NCBI GenBank assembly: GCA_963739375.1
Contig: CAVUAF010000003.1
Span: 186,001-250,000, forward strand
Direction of reading: 5' to 3'
DNA from: CAVUAF01 sp963739375
GTDB taxonomy: Bacteria; Acidobacteriota; Terriglobia; Terriglobales; Acidobacteriaceae
DNA length: 64,000 nt
A program made the translations under genes and the position numbers. This document shows, in pieces, positions 1-9,126 of the stretch. Within the stretch, counting starts at the first letter, position 1, and each line of letters opens with the position of its first letter. The notes beneath the pieces are model-generated. The model saw nothing but the letters and a program-made list of their open reading frames with translations. It was not told the origin of the DNA and did no database searches.

Positions 1-1596
1 GTCACCCTGCGCTGCGACGACAGCGACGCCGACGCGCGGGTGGATGCGGCGGCGTGCCGCATGCTGGGCGTGCGCTCCATCATCGCCGCACCCATCAAGG
101 CGAACGGGAACGTGGTCGGCGTCTGCGAAGTTTTTTCGGACCTGCCCTTCGCTTTCGGCAGCAACGAAGCGCGCCTCGTCGAGCAACTGGCGGACCTGGT
201 ATCGCTGCTGGTGGGCGTGACGGCGCCAGCAGCGCCGAGCGCGCCGCGGGTGGCGCCCGCGGCGGCACCAGAGCCGGCTTTGCCAAGCCCATCGGCCGTG
301 ACCGCACCGGTGGCGGCGCCGACGCCGGCGCCACCGAGCGCAGAGATAACCGCGTTGCCTCCGGCCAAGAAACCGCTTGAATCCGCGCCCCCGGCTCCAA
401 TCGTGCCCGCGACCCCTCTGGCCGCGCCGAGCACGCGTGCCGTGGCACCGGCAGCGCCGACCGTCGTCACGCCTCCTGCGTCCCCGAGCCCGGCCGCGGC
501 GACGGTGACGCCGCCGCCTGCCCCCGTGACGCCGTTGCGTGCGAAACCGGCAGCGCCAGCGCCGGTCACACCAGCGACGGTGGCACCTGTGCAGCCTCCT
601 GCGGCACCGCCCCCGGCAGCGCGGCCGGTCAAGGTGGCGGTGCCGACGCCGGCGAAGAGCCTTAGCAGTCTCGAGCCGTCCGCCGCGCCGAAGCAGACGG
701 CACTCGCGGTGGCGGCGCCCAAGGTTCCCGTGCCGCGGCCGGTGGCCGCGCCGGCGGTGGTGGCGCGGATGAAGGCGGCGGAGGAGACTGCGGCATCGGC
801 GCTGCAAGCACGTCCGGCAGGTCACCCCATGGTGGCGTGGCTCAAGCCGGCCGTGGCGGCAGTGCTGGTCTTAGCTTCGATCGGCATGGGGTACCGCACG
901 TGGCAGCAACTCAGCCGCGCAGCGGGTGGGGTGCCGCTGCCCGCGAAGGCGGCGGCCACCAGTGCCGCCGCGCCGAGTGCATTGCCCCCGACGACGGCAC
1001 CACCGCCAGCACCGAAGGACGCGGCGGTGGTGCTGCCGACCGCGCCGGCGGTAACTTCGGTGCGGGCGGGCGGCGCGACCAGCAGTGCCGCGCCACGACC
1101 GGCGGTGGTCGTGCCAACGGCCGCGACCCCACGGCGCACCGAGGCGGTGGCGACCCTGCGGCCGGCGGAGCGCACGGAGAAGCCGGCGGCGGTGAGCGCG
1201 CCGCTGCTCGGATTCATCGCCTCGGGCGCCGCGCCGCCGCCACTGCCGGTGATGGGAGCGTCCGCCAGCCTGCCCATCCTGGGGGCCACAGCGCGTCCGG
1301 CCGCACCCCCCACGCCGGTCGCCAGCCGCACCGGGGGAGAATTGATCGCGCAGGTGAAGCCGAGCTATCCGGCGGAGGCGCTGCACCGGGGGATTGAAGG
1401 CGATGTCACCCTCGACGTGGTGGTGGGAACCAATGGCCACGTGCGCAAGGTGACCGTGGCCAAGGGGCAGCCGTCGCTGAACCTGGCGGCGGTGGCCGCA
1501 GTGCAGCAATGGCGATATCAGCCGCTGCTGGTGAACGGGACGCCGACGGAAAACACCGTCCAGGTCACGGTGAAGTTCCACACGACGGCGCGGTAG
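1..1596 (+). CDS. GAF-TonB fusion protein (5' partial)
   Basis: The frame is open to the left edge, so the N-terminus is missing. About 70 visible codons look like the end of a GAF sensor domain (GVRSIIAAPIKANGNVVGVC, then a closing helix). A very long Pro/Ala linker follows to about codon 276, then one membrane segment (AVAAVLVLASIGMGY, about codons 280-298), a second Pro/Ala stretch, and a C-terminal TonB domain from about codon 445 (QVKPSYPAEALHRGIEGDV, then a QWRYQPLLVNG-type end). TonB-type C-termini contact outer-membrane receptors. A GAF domain on the cytoplasmic side would link a signal to that contact. The domain calls are firm; the role is inferred. Confidence 0.85.
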   Translation, partial: VTLRCDDSDADARVDAAACRMLGVRSIIAAPIKANGNVVGVCEVFSDLPFAFGSNEARLVEQLADLVSLLVGVTAPAAPSAPRVAPAAAPEPALPSPSAVTAPVAAPTPAPPSAEITALPPAKKPLESAPPAPIVPATPLAAPSTRAVAPAAPTVVTPPASPSPAAATVTPPPAPVTPLRAKPAAPAPVTPATVAPVQPPAAPPPAARPVKVAVPTPAKSLSSLEPSAAPKQTALAVAAPKVPVPRPVAAPAVVARMKAAEETAASALQARPAGHPMVAWLKPAVAAVLVLASIGMGYRTWQQLSRAAGGVPLPAKAAATSAAAPSALPPTTAPPPAPKDAAVVLPTAPAVTSVRAGGATSSAAPRPAVVVPTAATPRRTEAVATLRPAERTEKPAAVSAPLLGFIASGAAPPPLPVMGASASLPILGATARPAAPPTPVASRTGGELIAQVKPSYPAEALHRGIEGDVTLDVVVGTNGHVRKVTVAKGQPSLNLAAVAAVQQWRYQPLLVNGTPTENTVQVTVKFHTTAR

Positions 1597-1719
1597 CCCG
1601 GCGCAGCGACGCGCGGGCGACGCTCCTCCGCATGGCGGCGCTCCCGATTGCGCAATTGACACCGCATCCAGCGTTCTTACAATGGAGCCAGAGTTCCTAA
1701 CACAACCGAGGAGAACCTC

Positions 1720-2565
1720 ATGCCAGAGGAAGTAGAGCCGGTGGCGAGCGACGGCGCGCCGAGCGGTGGCAACGGACTGCGCAATGTCCTGCTCGCCATC
1801 GCGGTCATATATGTCGTGATTTCCTTGTACGTCATGTTCGATATGCGCGGGCGGGTGGAAAAGCTGGAGCAGCGTGCCACGCACGCGGAAGCGGCGGAAG
1901 CCGAACTGGTCAGCAAAATCTCCGGCGCCCGTTCGGAATCCAAGAGCGAGACCGGCGCGCTGGCCGCGGAGCTGGGGGTCACGCAGAAACAGATCACCGC
2001 GCGCGCGGCTACCCTGCAACGCCAGCAACAGGAGGCGGAGAGCCGCCTGGCCGAGCAGCAGAAGGAGCAGAAGCAGCTGGTGACGGACGTGAGCGGCCAG
2101 GTGGCCGGGGTGAAGACCGAAGTGGGAGCAGTGAAGACCGATGTCGCCGCCACGCGGGTCGACCTGGAGGCCACGCGCGCGAAGCTGGAGCGGGCCATCG
2201 GCGATCTCGGCATCCAGAGCGGGCTCATCGCCACGACGCGCGGCGAACTCGACATCCTCAAGCACAAGGGCGACCGCAATTACTACGAGTTCACGCTGGG
2301 GAAGTCGAAGGGCCCAACGCCGGTCGGCACCGTCAGCCTGCAGCTCAAGAAGACGGACCCCAAGAAAGGCAAGTACACGCTCAACGTGCTGGCCGACGAT
2401 CGCACCATCGAGAAGAAGGACCGCAACCTGAACGAACCGATCCAGTTCTATTCCGGGCGCGAGCGGCAGCTCTTCGAGCTGGTGGTGTTTACCATCGACA
2501 AGGACAAGGTGAGCGGCTACGTCAGCGCACCCAAGAATGCGCCGGCGCCGGTCGAGAGCAAGTAA
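1720..2565 (+). CDS. membrane-anchored coiled-coil protein of unknown function
   Basis: A 281-residue protein with a short acidic N-terminus, one membrane helix at about residues 21-40 (VLLAIAVIYVVISLYVMF), a long heptad-rich coiled coil at about 45-170 (rich in Glu, Lys, Gln and Ala) and a compact C-terminal beta-rich domain. The ATG follows GAGGAG at a normal distance. A stem-loop terminator comes right after the stop, so it is probably a single-gene unit. I do not recognise a family; it looks like an envelope scaffold facing the periplasm. Confidence 0.8.
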   Translation: MPEEVEPVASDGAPSGGNGLRNVLLAIAVIYVVISLYVMFDMRGRVEKLEQRATHAEAAEAELVSKISGARSESKSETGALAAELGVTQKQITARAATLQRQQQEAESRLAEQQKEQKQLVTDVSGQVAGVKTEVGAVKTDVAATRVDLEATRAKLERAIGDLGIQSGLIATTRGELDILKHKGDRNYYEFTLGKSKGPTPVGTVSLQLKKTDPKKGKYTLNVLADDRTIEKKDRNLNEPIQFYSGRERQLFELVVFTIDKDKVSGYVSAPKNAPAPVESK

Positions 2566-2584
2566 CCCCCGCAGAAGCAGGGAA

Positions 2585-2613
2585 GCCCGGTCGCGCGCGG
2601 CCGGGTTTTTATT
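2585..2613 (+). terminator. intrinsic terminator after the coiled-coil gene
   Basis: CCCGG (2586-2590) pairs with CCGGG (2601-2605) around a GC-rich loop, followed at once by a T run (2606-2610 and further Ts). It lies between convergent genes and can serve the plus-strand gene. Confidence 0.65.
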
Positions 2614-2636
2614 TTGCGGAAGCGGCGGAACGGCAC

Positions 2637-3344
2637 TTACTGCCAAACACCGTGGTGGTAGCGCTGCGGGCGCGTGGGGAAGAGCTTGATCATCAGGACG
2701 CCGGCGATGAACCCGCCCACGTGCGCCCAGAAGGCGATGCCGCCGCCGCTCTCTTTGGTGAAGGTGATGGCGGTGGCGGCGCCGCCCAGGAACTGCACCA
2801 CGAACCAGTAGCCCAGCACCAGCCACGCCGGCAGCCAGAGGAAGTAGACGAAGAAAAACGGCACCAGGGTAAGGACGCGGGCGGCGGGAAAGAGCAGGAA
2901 GTAGGCGCCCATGACCCCGGCGATGGCGCCGCTGGCGCCGACGCTGGGGATGTTGGACTCGGCATTGAACAGCCAGTGCAGCAGCGAAGCGGCCATGCCG
3001 CTCAGCAGGTACAGCAGCAGGTAGCGCGCGTGGCCGAGGTGGTCTTCGATGTTGTCGCCGAAGATCCACAGCGCCCACATGTTGGCGATCAAGTGCAGCC
3101 AGGAACCGTGCAGGAACATGGAAGTGAAGAACGGGACCAGGGCGGTAGCGGCGTCGATGCCGTGGGCGCCGGCCAGAAAGGCGCTGACGTGCGAAGGGAC
3201 AAAGCCGAACTGGAAGGTCAGCAGGGCGCGGCCGCGCGGCGACAGCGCCAGCTCGAACAAGAACACCAGCGCGTTCAGGGCGATGAGGAAGTAGGTCACC
3301 CCGGGCGTGGTGTAACGAGGCGTGTCGTCGCGCAGCGGAATCAT
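2637..3344 (-). CDS. rhomboid family intramembrane serine protease
   Basis: A 235-residue polytopic protein with the rhomboid signatures: HGSWLHLIANMWALWIFG (His79, His84 and Asn88 in helix 2), the catalytic serine in GASGAIAGVMGAY (Ser138), and the catalytic histidine in AHVGGFIAG (His208). Six or more hydrophobic segments match the six-helix bacterial rhomboid core. Rhomboids cut membrane proteins within the bilayer; the substrate cannot be told from sequence. It runs toward the coiled-coil gene and away from truB. Confidence 0.92.
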   Translation of the reverse strand: MIPLRDDTPRYTTPGVTYFLIALNALVFLFELALSPRGRALLTFQFGFVPSHVSAFLAGAHGIDAATALVPFFTSMFLHGSWLHLIANMWALWIFGDNIEDHLGHARYLLLYLLSGMAASLLHWLFNAESNIPSVGASGAIAGVMGAYFLLFPAARVLTLVPFFFVYFLWLPAWLVLGYWFVVQFLGGAATAITFTKESGGGIAFWAHVGGFIAGVLMIKLFPTRPQRYHHGVWQ

Positions 3345-3369
3345 CGCGGTTTAGGATTCCCTGAATTGG

Positions 3370-3419
3370 TCATTTACGATTTGCAGGCGGACCCCGGGGG
3401 AGTTGTCCATCGTAAATGA
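3370..3419. repeat. AT-rich inverted repeat between rhomboid and truB
   Basis: TCATTTACGAT (3370-3380) and ATCGTAAATGA (3409-3419) are perfect 11-base complements around a 28-base GC-rich loop. It sits in the divergent promoter region of the rhomboid gene and truB and has lower GC than its surroundings. It belongs to the word-built intergenic hairpins seen elsewhere in the window. Confidence 0.6.
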
Positions 3420-3443
3420 GAGAATCGAAATTCCGGAAATTCT

Positions 3444-4328
3444 ATGAATGGCATGCTGGTGGTCGACAAACCGGCGGGAATGACGTCGCACGACGTGGTG
3501 AGCCGGGTGCGGCGCCTGCTCGCCGAACGCTCCGTCGGGCACCTGGGGACGCTCGACCCCCTGGCGACCGGCGTTTTGCCGCTGGTGCTGGGGAGGCTGA
3601 CGCGGCTGGCGCAGTTCTACAGCAGCGCGGAAAAGAGCTACGAAGGGGCGATCCGGCTTGGTTTTGCCACCGATACCTACGACGCCGCCGGCGACCCGAC
3701 GAGCCCGGCGGTCGCGGTGCAGTTGACGACCGCGGAGGTGCGCGCGGCGGCGGAGCGCTTCCGCGGGGAGATTGAGCAAATGCCGCCGCCATTTTCGGCG
3801 AAAAAAATCGCCGGCGTTCCCGCCTACAAGCTGGCGCGGAAAAAGCAGGAGGTGCCGCTGCAGCCGGTGAAGGTGATGGTGCGGGAGCTGGAGATCGGGG
3901 AACTCGCAGGCGACCAGGTGCCGTTCCGCGCCCGCGTGTCTTCGGGAACGTATCTGCGGTCCATCGCGCACGAACTGGGGCGCGCGCTGGGCACCGGCGG
4001 GCACCTGGCGTCGCTGCGGCGCACGAGCGTCGCCGAGTTCACGCTGGCCGAGGCGTGCACGCTGGAGAAGCTGCAGGAGGCAGTGGAAAAGGGAAGCGTG
4101 GACGAGGTGCTGGTGCACCCGCGCCGCATCCTGCCGGCGATGCCCGCGGTGACCGCGAGCGACGAGCAGGTAGCAAAAATCCGCACCGGGCAGGCGGTGA
4201 ACCTGCCGGAACTCTCACACTCGCGCTACGTGAAGGTCTTTCGTGGCCAGGCGGAGTTGATTGCTATCGCCAGCCGCATCGCGGGGACGCTGTTTCATCC
4301 GCAGGTGGTGTTGCTGGAAGGCATTTAG
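3444..4328 (+). CDS. truB: tRNA pseudouridine(55) synthase TruB
   Basis: A 294-residue protein of normal TruB length. It begins MNGMLVVDKPAGMTSHDVV, the family's substrate-binding start, and carries the catalytic motif GHLGTLDPLATGVLP with Asp38. The C-terminal part (about residues 235-294) is PUA-like. It isomerises U55 in the T-loop of tRNAs. It usually sits with rbfA or rpsO; here it stands alone after a divergent rhomboid gene. No strong ribosome site is seen, but the ATG gives the conserved start exactly. Confidence 0.95.
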   Translation: MNGMLVVDKPAGMTSHDVVSRVRRLLAERSVGHLGTLDPLATGVLPLVLGRLTRLAQFYSSAEKSYEGAIRLGFATDTYDAAGDPTSPAVAVQLTTAEVRAAAERFRGEIEQMPPPFSAKKIAGVPAYKLARKKQEVPLQPVKVMVRELEIGELAGDQVPFRARVSSGTYLRSIAHELGRALGTGGHLASLRRTSVAEFTLAEACTLEKLQEAVEKGSVDEVLVHPRRILPAMPAVTASDEQVAKIRTGQAVNLPELSHSRYVKVFRGQAELIAIASRIAGTLFHPQVVLLEGI

Positions 4329-4337
4329 CAGTTAGCA

Positions 4338-4384
4338 CTTGGCATTTGGCCGATTAGCTTCATCATGGACGGCCAAATGCCAAG
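4338..4384. repeat. perfect 15-bp intergenic inverted repeat
   Basis: CTTGGCATTTGGCCG (4338-4352) and CGGCCAAATGCCAAG (4370-4384) are exact complements with a 17-base loop. It lies between the convergent ends of truB and the beta-helix gene, so it could act as a bidirectional terminator, although no T run follows. Confidence 0.65.
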
Positions 4385-4490
4385 GGCCGCCGGCCTACCG
4401 CTAGATACCGAGGTACAACAGCCGACGGGTCACCTTTACCATGGCTGGCGGGGAGGCATCTGGGGAGCGGAGAATCCATGCGAACCGCAA

Positions 4491-6194
4491 TTACGGCGCC
4501 ACGCTTGCCGTTTTCGCATTGAAGGTAGCGATGTCGGCGCCGATGTCTTTGCCGTCGCTGCCGGCGTTGTGGAAGGCGCTCGCGCGCGCGCACGGCGACG
4601 CCGGAAGATTGACCCCGGTGCAGAGGCGATAGTCGCCGCCCACGCCGCTGTTGTAATTCGCAAAACCCACATTGGTCAGGGCAGCGATGTTGAGCGTGTC
4701 GGTGCCGACGCGCGGGAAGCCGTACCCGGAAATCGTGCCGGTGACCACGTTGGTGCGATAGCTATTCCCGGGCGCGGCCGTGGTACTGAAGCAGGGGTCA
4801 CCATTGCCACAGCCCTCCACCAGCAGCCCGTAGCTGCCCGCCGGCACGATGTTGTTCTCGAAAGCGTAGCCGGCGAAGGCGTAGCCGCCGGGAACGAAGT
4901 ACGTCGCCGAGTTGATGTTTGCGCCGTTGGAGAGAATGGTGTTGTGCTGCCAATGCACGCCATAAGCGCCGTTGGTGATGAGCTGCGGACGGGTGCCCTC
5001 GCCGCTGGCGGATTGGGACCAGACGGAATAGTCCAACTCCCACACGTTGTCATTCAGCACCACGCGCTCGGTCCGCCGCGTGGTGTCATAAGCAGTGCTG
5101 CGCCCCATGATGGAGAGGCCGCCCGCAACCCTGCGAATGAGGTTGTAGCGAATCGTGACATCACTGGTGACCGTCTGTGCGCCACTCTGCTCCGGACGCG
5201 GCGTAAGGAGAATGGCGTACCCCGGGGGCTGCTCTTGTCCCCAGTTCCGCTCAAGAATGTTTCCTTCGATGAGCACGTACTGGGCGTTCTTCAGTTCCAG
5301 CAGGTTTTTCACGCCCCAGTGCGTCCCGCCATAACTGGGGTCGCCAGGCCGCCAAGTGAGGGGCTTCATAATGTGGTTGCGGGTGATGGTGATGTCGCTG
5401 GGGACGTTCGCGGTGTAGGCCGGCTGCGCGCCGCCGAACATGATGTTTTCGCTCGAACCCTCGATGTGATTATGGTCAATAAGAAAAGGCCCAGGGCCGT
5501 TGTAGCCGAGGATCGCCTGGGAATCCCCCGCGGTATAAATCTCGTGCGCGACCAGCCAGGAATCAACGACGGCCAGGTTCACGCCGTCCAGGCGCACCGC
5601 GCGGCGAAGATTGCCGACGGAGGCATCCACGTAACAGCGGTCAACGTAGATGTGGTGGGGCATCGTCGCCGGGCTGGTGTCCGTGCCCTCGCCAAGCGCG
5701 ATGGCGTCATAGGTGACCGCCGCCGTTGAGCTGTTTCCATTCGCCACCCGCAGGCCCACGAAATGGATGTAGCAAGCGCCGCTGGTTACGGTGATGGGCG
5801 TATTCGTGCCGGTAGCGATGATCTTGGGCATGTGCGAGATGTCAGCCCAGGTCACCGTCGTGCCGCTTGCCGGGAGGGAATTGGAATCGGTCTGAATGAT
5901 GATTTGCTTGGTCGGGTCGCACACGGAGCGCGCACCGAGGGTATAGGTGCCGGTGAAGGTCGCACCGGCCTGTACCTTGATGACCGTCCCGCCGCTGCTG
6001 GCCAGCGCAGTGTTAAGAGCCGCTTGCAGGTTACCGCCGGCATTGACTTGCACCACCGTGTACCCGGTGGTGTCGGGCAACGCGGGGTTGGGAGTCGAGC
6101 GCGGGAGCGCGGCGAATGGCGGCTGCGCGAACGCCGGAGACAGGGCGAAGAGACCCAGAAGGAGAATGCAACAGGCGCGGAAGCGGCGAACCAT
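4491..6194 (-). CDS. secreted right-handed beta-helix (pectate-lyase-like) protein
   Basis: A 567-residue exported protein. The start chosen is ATG at 6194, because GGAGGG lies 7 bases upstream and it opens a clean signal peptide (MVRRFRACCILLLGLFAL, then SPAFA). An upstream in-frame extension is less likely. The body contains repeated beta-helix rungs such as VLIEGNILERNW, ITITRNHIM and HHIYVDRCYVDAS, spread over about residues 130-480. Such proteins bind or cleave acidic polysaccharides; no single catalytic set is evident. It is likely periplasmic or extracellular. Confidence 0.85.
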   Translation of the reverse strand: MVRRFRACCILLLGLFALSPAFAQPPFAALPRSTPNPALPDTTGYTVVQVNAGGNLQAALNTALASSGGTVIKVQAGATFTGTYTLGARSVCDPTKQIIIQTDSNSLPASGTTVTWADISHMPKIIATGTNTPITVTSGACYIHFVGLRVANGNSSTAAVTYDAIALGEGTDTSPATMPHHIYVDRCYVDASVGNLRRAVRLDGVNLAVVDSWLVAHEIYTAGDSQAILGYNGPGPFLIDHNHIEGSSENIMFGGAQPAYTANVPSDITITRNHIMKPLTWRPGDPSYGGTHWGVKNLLELKNAQYVLIEGNILERNWGQEQPPGYAILLTPRPEQSGAQTVTSDVTIRYNLIRRVAGGLSIMGRSTAYDTTRRTERVVLNDNVWELDYSVWSQSASGEGTRPQLITNGAYGVHWQHNTILSNGANINSATYFVPGGYAFAGYAFENNIVPAGSYGLLVEGCGNGDPCFSTTAAPGNSYRTNVVTGTISGYGFPRVGTDTLNIAALTNVGFANYNSGVGGDYRLCTGVNLPASPCARASAFHNAGSDGKDIGADIATFNAKTASVAP

Positions 6195-6378
6195 GCTGAG
6201 ACCCTCCGGGAGACGCGGCAAGTGTATACCGTTGGGCGGGGGAAGGAAGGAACTGGGGGCCAGTGGGGTGTGGGCGACCGGGGCCGCCGACATACCTGCA
6301 ACGTCCGATAACAGATATTACGTTAAGTCAGCGAAATCCCGCGCCGGTCGCGGCACCGCATGGACGGCACTAACGGGT

Positions 6379-6810
6379 TCAGAGCGTCTGCTTGGGCAGC
6401 GTGCCTTCCCGGCTGCACTTCTGCGCAGAATCGGCGGTGCGCACAACCGCACTCTTGTCAATGCAGTACACCGGCCCGCTCCCCCCAGCCGACGGGACTG
6501 CAATCGCCTGGAAATCGTCAGGGACGCACTTCAAGTTAATGTCGTACCCCGCATACTTGCCCGATGCCAGGTCTGCGCTAATCAGGCCGGCTGCGCGCGC
6601 TGAGGATTTCGTTCCCTTCTTCGCTGGCCCCAGTTGGTCGAGCTGGCAGGCAAAGCCCTTGCCATAGGTCGTCTGGTAGGTGACTTCTGCCGCGTTCAAG
6701 GTGCGGAGCGCTCCCAGCACCTTAACGTCGTCAACAGCAAACGCTAGCGAGCAAACGGCGAGAACAAACAGCGGGGTGATTTTCCGCATACCTCCCCTTT
6801 TGACCTTCAT
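6379..6810 (-). CDS. secreted type IV pilin-like globular domain protein
   Basis: About 143 residues. A cleavable signal peptide (RKITPLFVLAVCSLAFA) is followed by ALRTLNAAEVTYQTTYGKG and CQLDQLG, which resemble the region after the pilin N-terminal helix in type IV pilin-like proteins. The GFxxxE prepilin cleavage motif and long hydrophobic helix are absent, so it is unlikely to polymerise as a pilus. ATG at 6810 is taken. ATG at 6789 is possible, but GGAGG sits only one base before it. Four cysteines after the signal region could form disulfides. Confidence 0.65.
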   Translation of the reverse strand: MKVKRGGMRKITPLFVLAVCSLAFAVDDVKVLGALRTLNAAEVTYQTTYGKGFACQLDQLGPAKKGTKSSARAAGLISADLASGKYAGYDINLKCVPDDFQAIAVPSAGGSGPVYCIDKSAVVRTADSAQKCSREGTLPKQTL

Positions 6811-6860
6811 CGGCACCGTTTAGCTGGCTTAAGTTCCCGGACTCGGCGGTCGGCACGTAT

Positions 6861-7175
6861 TCAGGACGTATGCGCAGCCAGGAGTTGCTCCAGGTCTGCC
6901 CGGAAGTGGCCGAGGACGGCCAGGCGTTCCGTGGTGGCCTCGAGGACCTCCTGCTTGGCCTGAAAGACCTGCCGCCCGCCCTGCTCGACCAGGACGCCCA
7001 TCACCTCACCCATGCGCCACCCCGGGGTGCCGAGCATGCGCAGGCCGTCGGGGGTGGCCTGGAGCAAGGCGATGCAGCCGTCGCGCACTACCCCTACGGC
7101 GCTGGGGTAGCGCTCGAAGGTCTGGATCTCAAAACCCGCGAGGTAGATGCGCTGCAGCTGTTCGGCGGAATCCAT
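6861..7175 (-). CDS. hypothetical protein
   Basis: About 104 residues starting MDSAEQLQRIYLAGFEIQTF. It has alternating strands (GCIALLQATPDGLRMLG, GVLVEQGGRQVFQAK) and a C-terminal helix, with no signal peptide or membrane segment. The frame stays open further upstream, but only through text resembling the intergenic repeats, so the internal ATG is preferred. It follows the bifunctional-nuclease gene on the same strand with a 58-base gap and may be cotranscribed. I do not recognise the family. Confidence 0.65.
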   Translation of the reverse strand: MDSAEQLQRIYLAGFEIQTFERYPSAVGVVRDGCIALLQATPDGLRMLGTPGWRMGEVMGVLVEQGGRQVFQAKQEVLEATTERLAVLGHFRADLEQLLAAHTS

Positions 7176-7233
7176 GGAGCAGTTTCGAGTTTCTAGTGCC
7201 AGCGAGTAGCAGAATTCGCCCGAAAGTTGAAAC

Positions 7234-7719
7234 TCACATCTTGTAGCGTCCGAGGTCCTCGTCGCCGAGGTTCTCCAGCCACTTGCGGAGTTCCTCGCTG
7301 GTGGCGCGGTCACTGGTGCCGGCGGCCTGGCGCGAGCTTTTCAGGACCTCGGCATCGACGAAGATGGGGCAATCCATGCGCAGGGCGAGTGCCAGGGCGT
7401 CGGAGGGGCGCGCATCGATGCTGATGATGTGCCCGTCGCGTTCCAGCCAAATGACGGCGTAGAAGGTGTCTTCGCGCAGCTCGCTGACCACGATGCGATG
7501 CACGCGGGCGTCGAGGCCGTGCAGCATGTTCTTGATGAGGTCGTGGGTCATGGGGCGCGGGGTGCTGACCTTCTCGATCTCCAGGGCGATGGCGTTGGCC
7601 TCGTATATCCCCACCCAGATGGGCAGCACAGATTCCCCGCCCACGTCCTTGAGGACCACGATGGGCATGTTGGTCACAGGATCCATCATGAGGCCGCGGA
7701 TTTTCATCTCGACTTCCAT
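7234..7719 (-). CDS. bifunctional nuclease family protein (DUF151)
   Basis: A 161-residue protein with the DUF151/BFN core: DPVTNMPIVVLKD, LPIWVGIYEANAIALEIE, RPMTHDLIKNML and ARPSDALALALRMDCPIFV. Plant members have been reported as RNase/DNase; bacterial members are widespread and poorly characterised. It lies 11 bases downstream of miaB on the same strand, so it probably shares that transcript. The ATG at 7719 gives the conserved N-terminus. Confidence 0.9.
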   Translation of the reverse strand: MEVEMKIRGLMMDPVTNMPIVVLKDVGGESVLPIWVGIYEANAIALEIEKVSTPRPMTHDLIKNMLHGLDARVHRIVVSELREDTFYAVIWLERDGHIISIDARPSDALALALRMDCPIFVDAEVLKSSRQAAGTSDRATSEELRKWLENLGDEDLGRYKM

Positions 7720-7730
7720 CGGGGTCCTCC

Positions 7731-9060
7731 CTAGCCGCCCAGTGTACCGAGCAGGCTGTTGGGATACGAGCCGGTCACCCGCACCCAGCAGTAGCGGCCG
7801 GCGGCGAGCGTAGCCGCGGGGGGCGCGGTGAAATTAAGGATCTTGTGCTGCGAGGTGCGGCCGATCCACTGGCCGCGGGCCTCGTTCTTCCCTTCAACCA
7901 TTACTTCAAGTGTCTCCCCAACATACCTCTGGTTGAGATCCATCTGGATCGCCCGCTGCCGCTCGTTGAGCACCGCCAGACGGCGCGCTTTCTCCGCGTC
8001 GGGGATGGCGTCCTCATAGCGCAGGGCCGGGGTATTGGGCCGCGGCGAATACTTGAAGGTGAAAACGCTGTCGAATTGTACGGTCGTCGAGCAGGGAGAG
8101 GGTCTCCGCGAAGTCGGCTTCGGTCTCGCCCGGGAAGCCCACGATGATGTCGCTGGTGATGGCCAGGCGGCGGCGCGCCGCCTTCATCCAGGCAATGCGC
8201 TCCAGATACTGGTCGCGGGTGTAGAGGCGCGCCATGGCGTCGAGCATGCGGTCGGAGCCGCTCTGCACCGGCAGGTGGACGTGGTCGCAGAGGGTGGGGA
8301 CGGCGTCGATGGCCTCGACGATGTCGCGGGTGAAGTCGCGCGGATGCGAGGTGGTGAACCAGACACGCTTCAGGCCGGGGACTTCCCCCACGGCGGCGAG
8401 CAACTCGGCGAAGGTCTTGCGGGCGGAGGGATCGCGGTACGAGTTGACGTTCTGACCCAGCAACTGGATTTCCGTGAAGCCCTCGGCGGCCATCTGGCGA
8501 GCCTCGGCCAGCACCGAATCCGAGGTCCGGCTGCGCTCCTTGCCGCGAGTGTAAGGGACGACGCAGTAGGCGCAGAACTTGTCGCAGCCCTCGATGATGG
8601 TGATGTAACCGCGGTAGGGGTTGGAGCGCGCCGTGTAGGCAGTTTCGAAGGTCGCGTCGGTGTTGCGGTCGTCGAGGCCGGTAATGCGGCGCTCTCCGGC
8701 CGCGATCTGCACCAGCATCTGCGGCAGGTTGCGGTAGCTGGCCGATCCGCACACCAGGGAAACGTGGGGCGCGCGCACGAAGATTTTTTCGCCTTCCTGC
8801 TGCGCCACGCAGCCCAGCACGCCGAACTTCTTGCCCTGCGCCCGCAGCGATATGTAGTCGGCGAGGCGGTGGAAGACCTTCTGCTCCGCCTTGTCGCGGA
8901 TGGAGCAGGTGTTGTAGAGCACCAGGGCGGCCTCTTCGACCGTGGGCACCTGGCGATAACCCTCCTGGACCAGCGTCCCGATGACCTTTTCCGAGTCATG
9001 GACGTTCATCTGGCAGCCGAAGGTTTCCAGGTAAAACGTCTTATCCGGCACAGCGGACAT
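7731..9060 (-). CDS. miaB: tRNA-2-methylthio-N6-dimethylallyladenosine synthase MiaB (frameshifted)
   Basis: The N-terminal part (9060 down to about 8083) has the MiaB start (LETFGCQMNVHDSEKV) with cluster cysteines at 16, 52 and 84, and the radical-SAM motif EGCDKFCAYCVVPYTRGKE (Cys159, 163, 166). The frame then breaks after SLLDD. The family text resumes one base later as VQFDSVFTFKYSPRPNTPAL and runs through the TRAM domain to 7731. One extra G at about 8082 (plus strand) explains it. Repaired length is about 442 residues, normal for MiaB. It methylthiolates A37 of tRNAs. This is either a real frameshift or a sequence error. Confidence 0.9.
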
Positions 9061-9126
9061 ACAGGTTCAGTATACCGCCGCAAAGCGGCCGGGGCGGAGC
9101 TTCCCTGCTATTCTGGGGCGACTCGC

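Noticed and set aside
871..3078. Long open frame of about 735 codons on the minus strand
   Set aside because: It runs antisense through the GAF-TonB and coiled-coil genes and reads into the rhomboid in a wrong frame; Arg/Pro/Ala-rich text with no domain, typical of high-GC shadow frames.
6195..6293. 33-residue upstream extension of the first beta-helix protein
   Set aside because: It would bury the signal peptide; GGAGGG sits exactly before the internal ATG at 6194.
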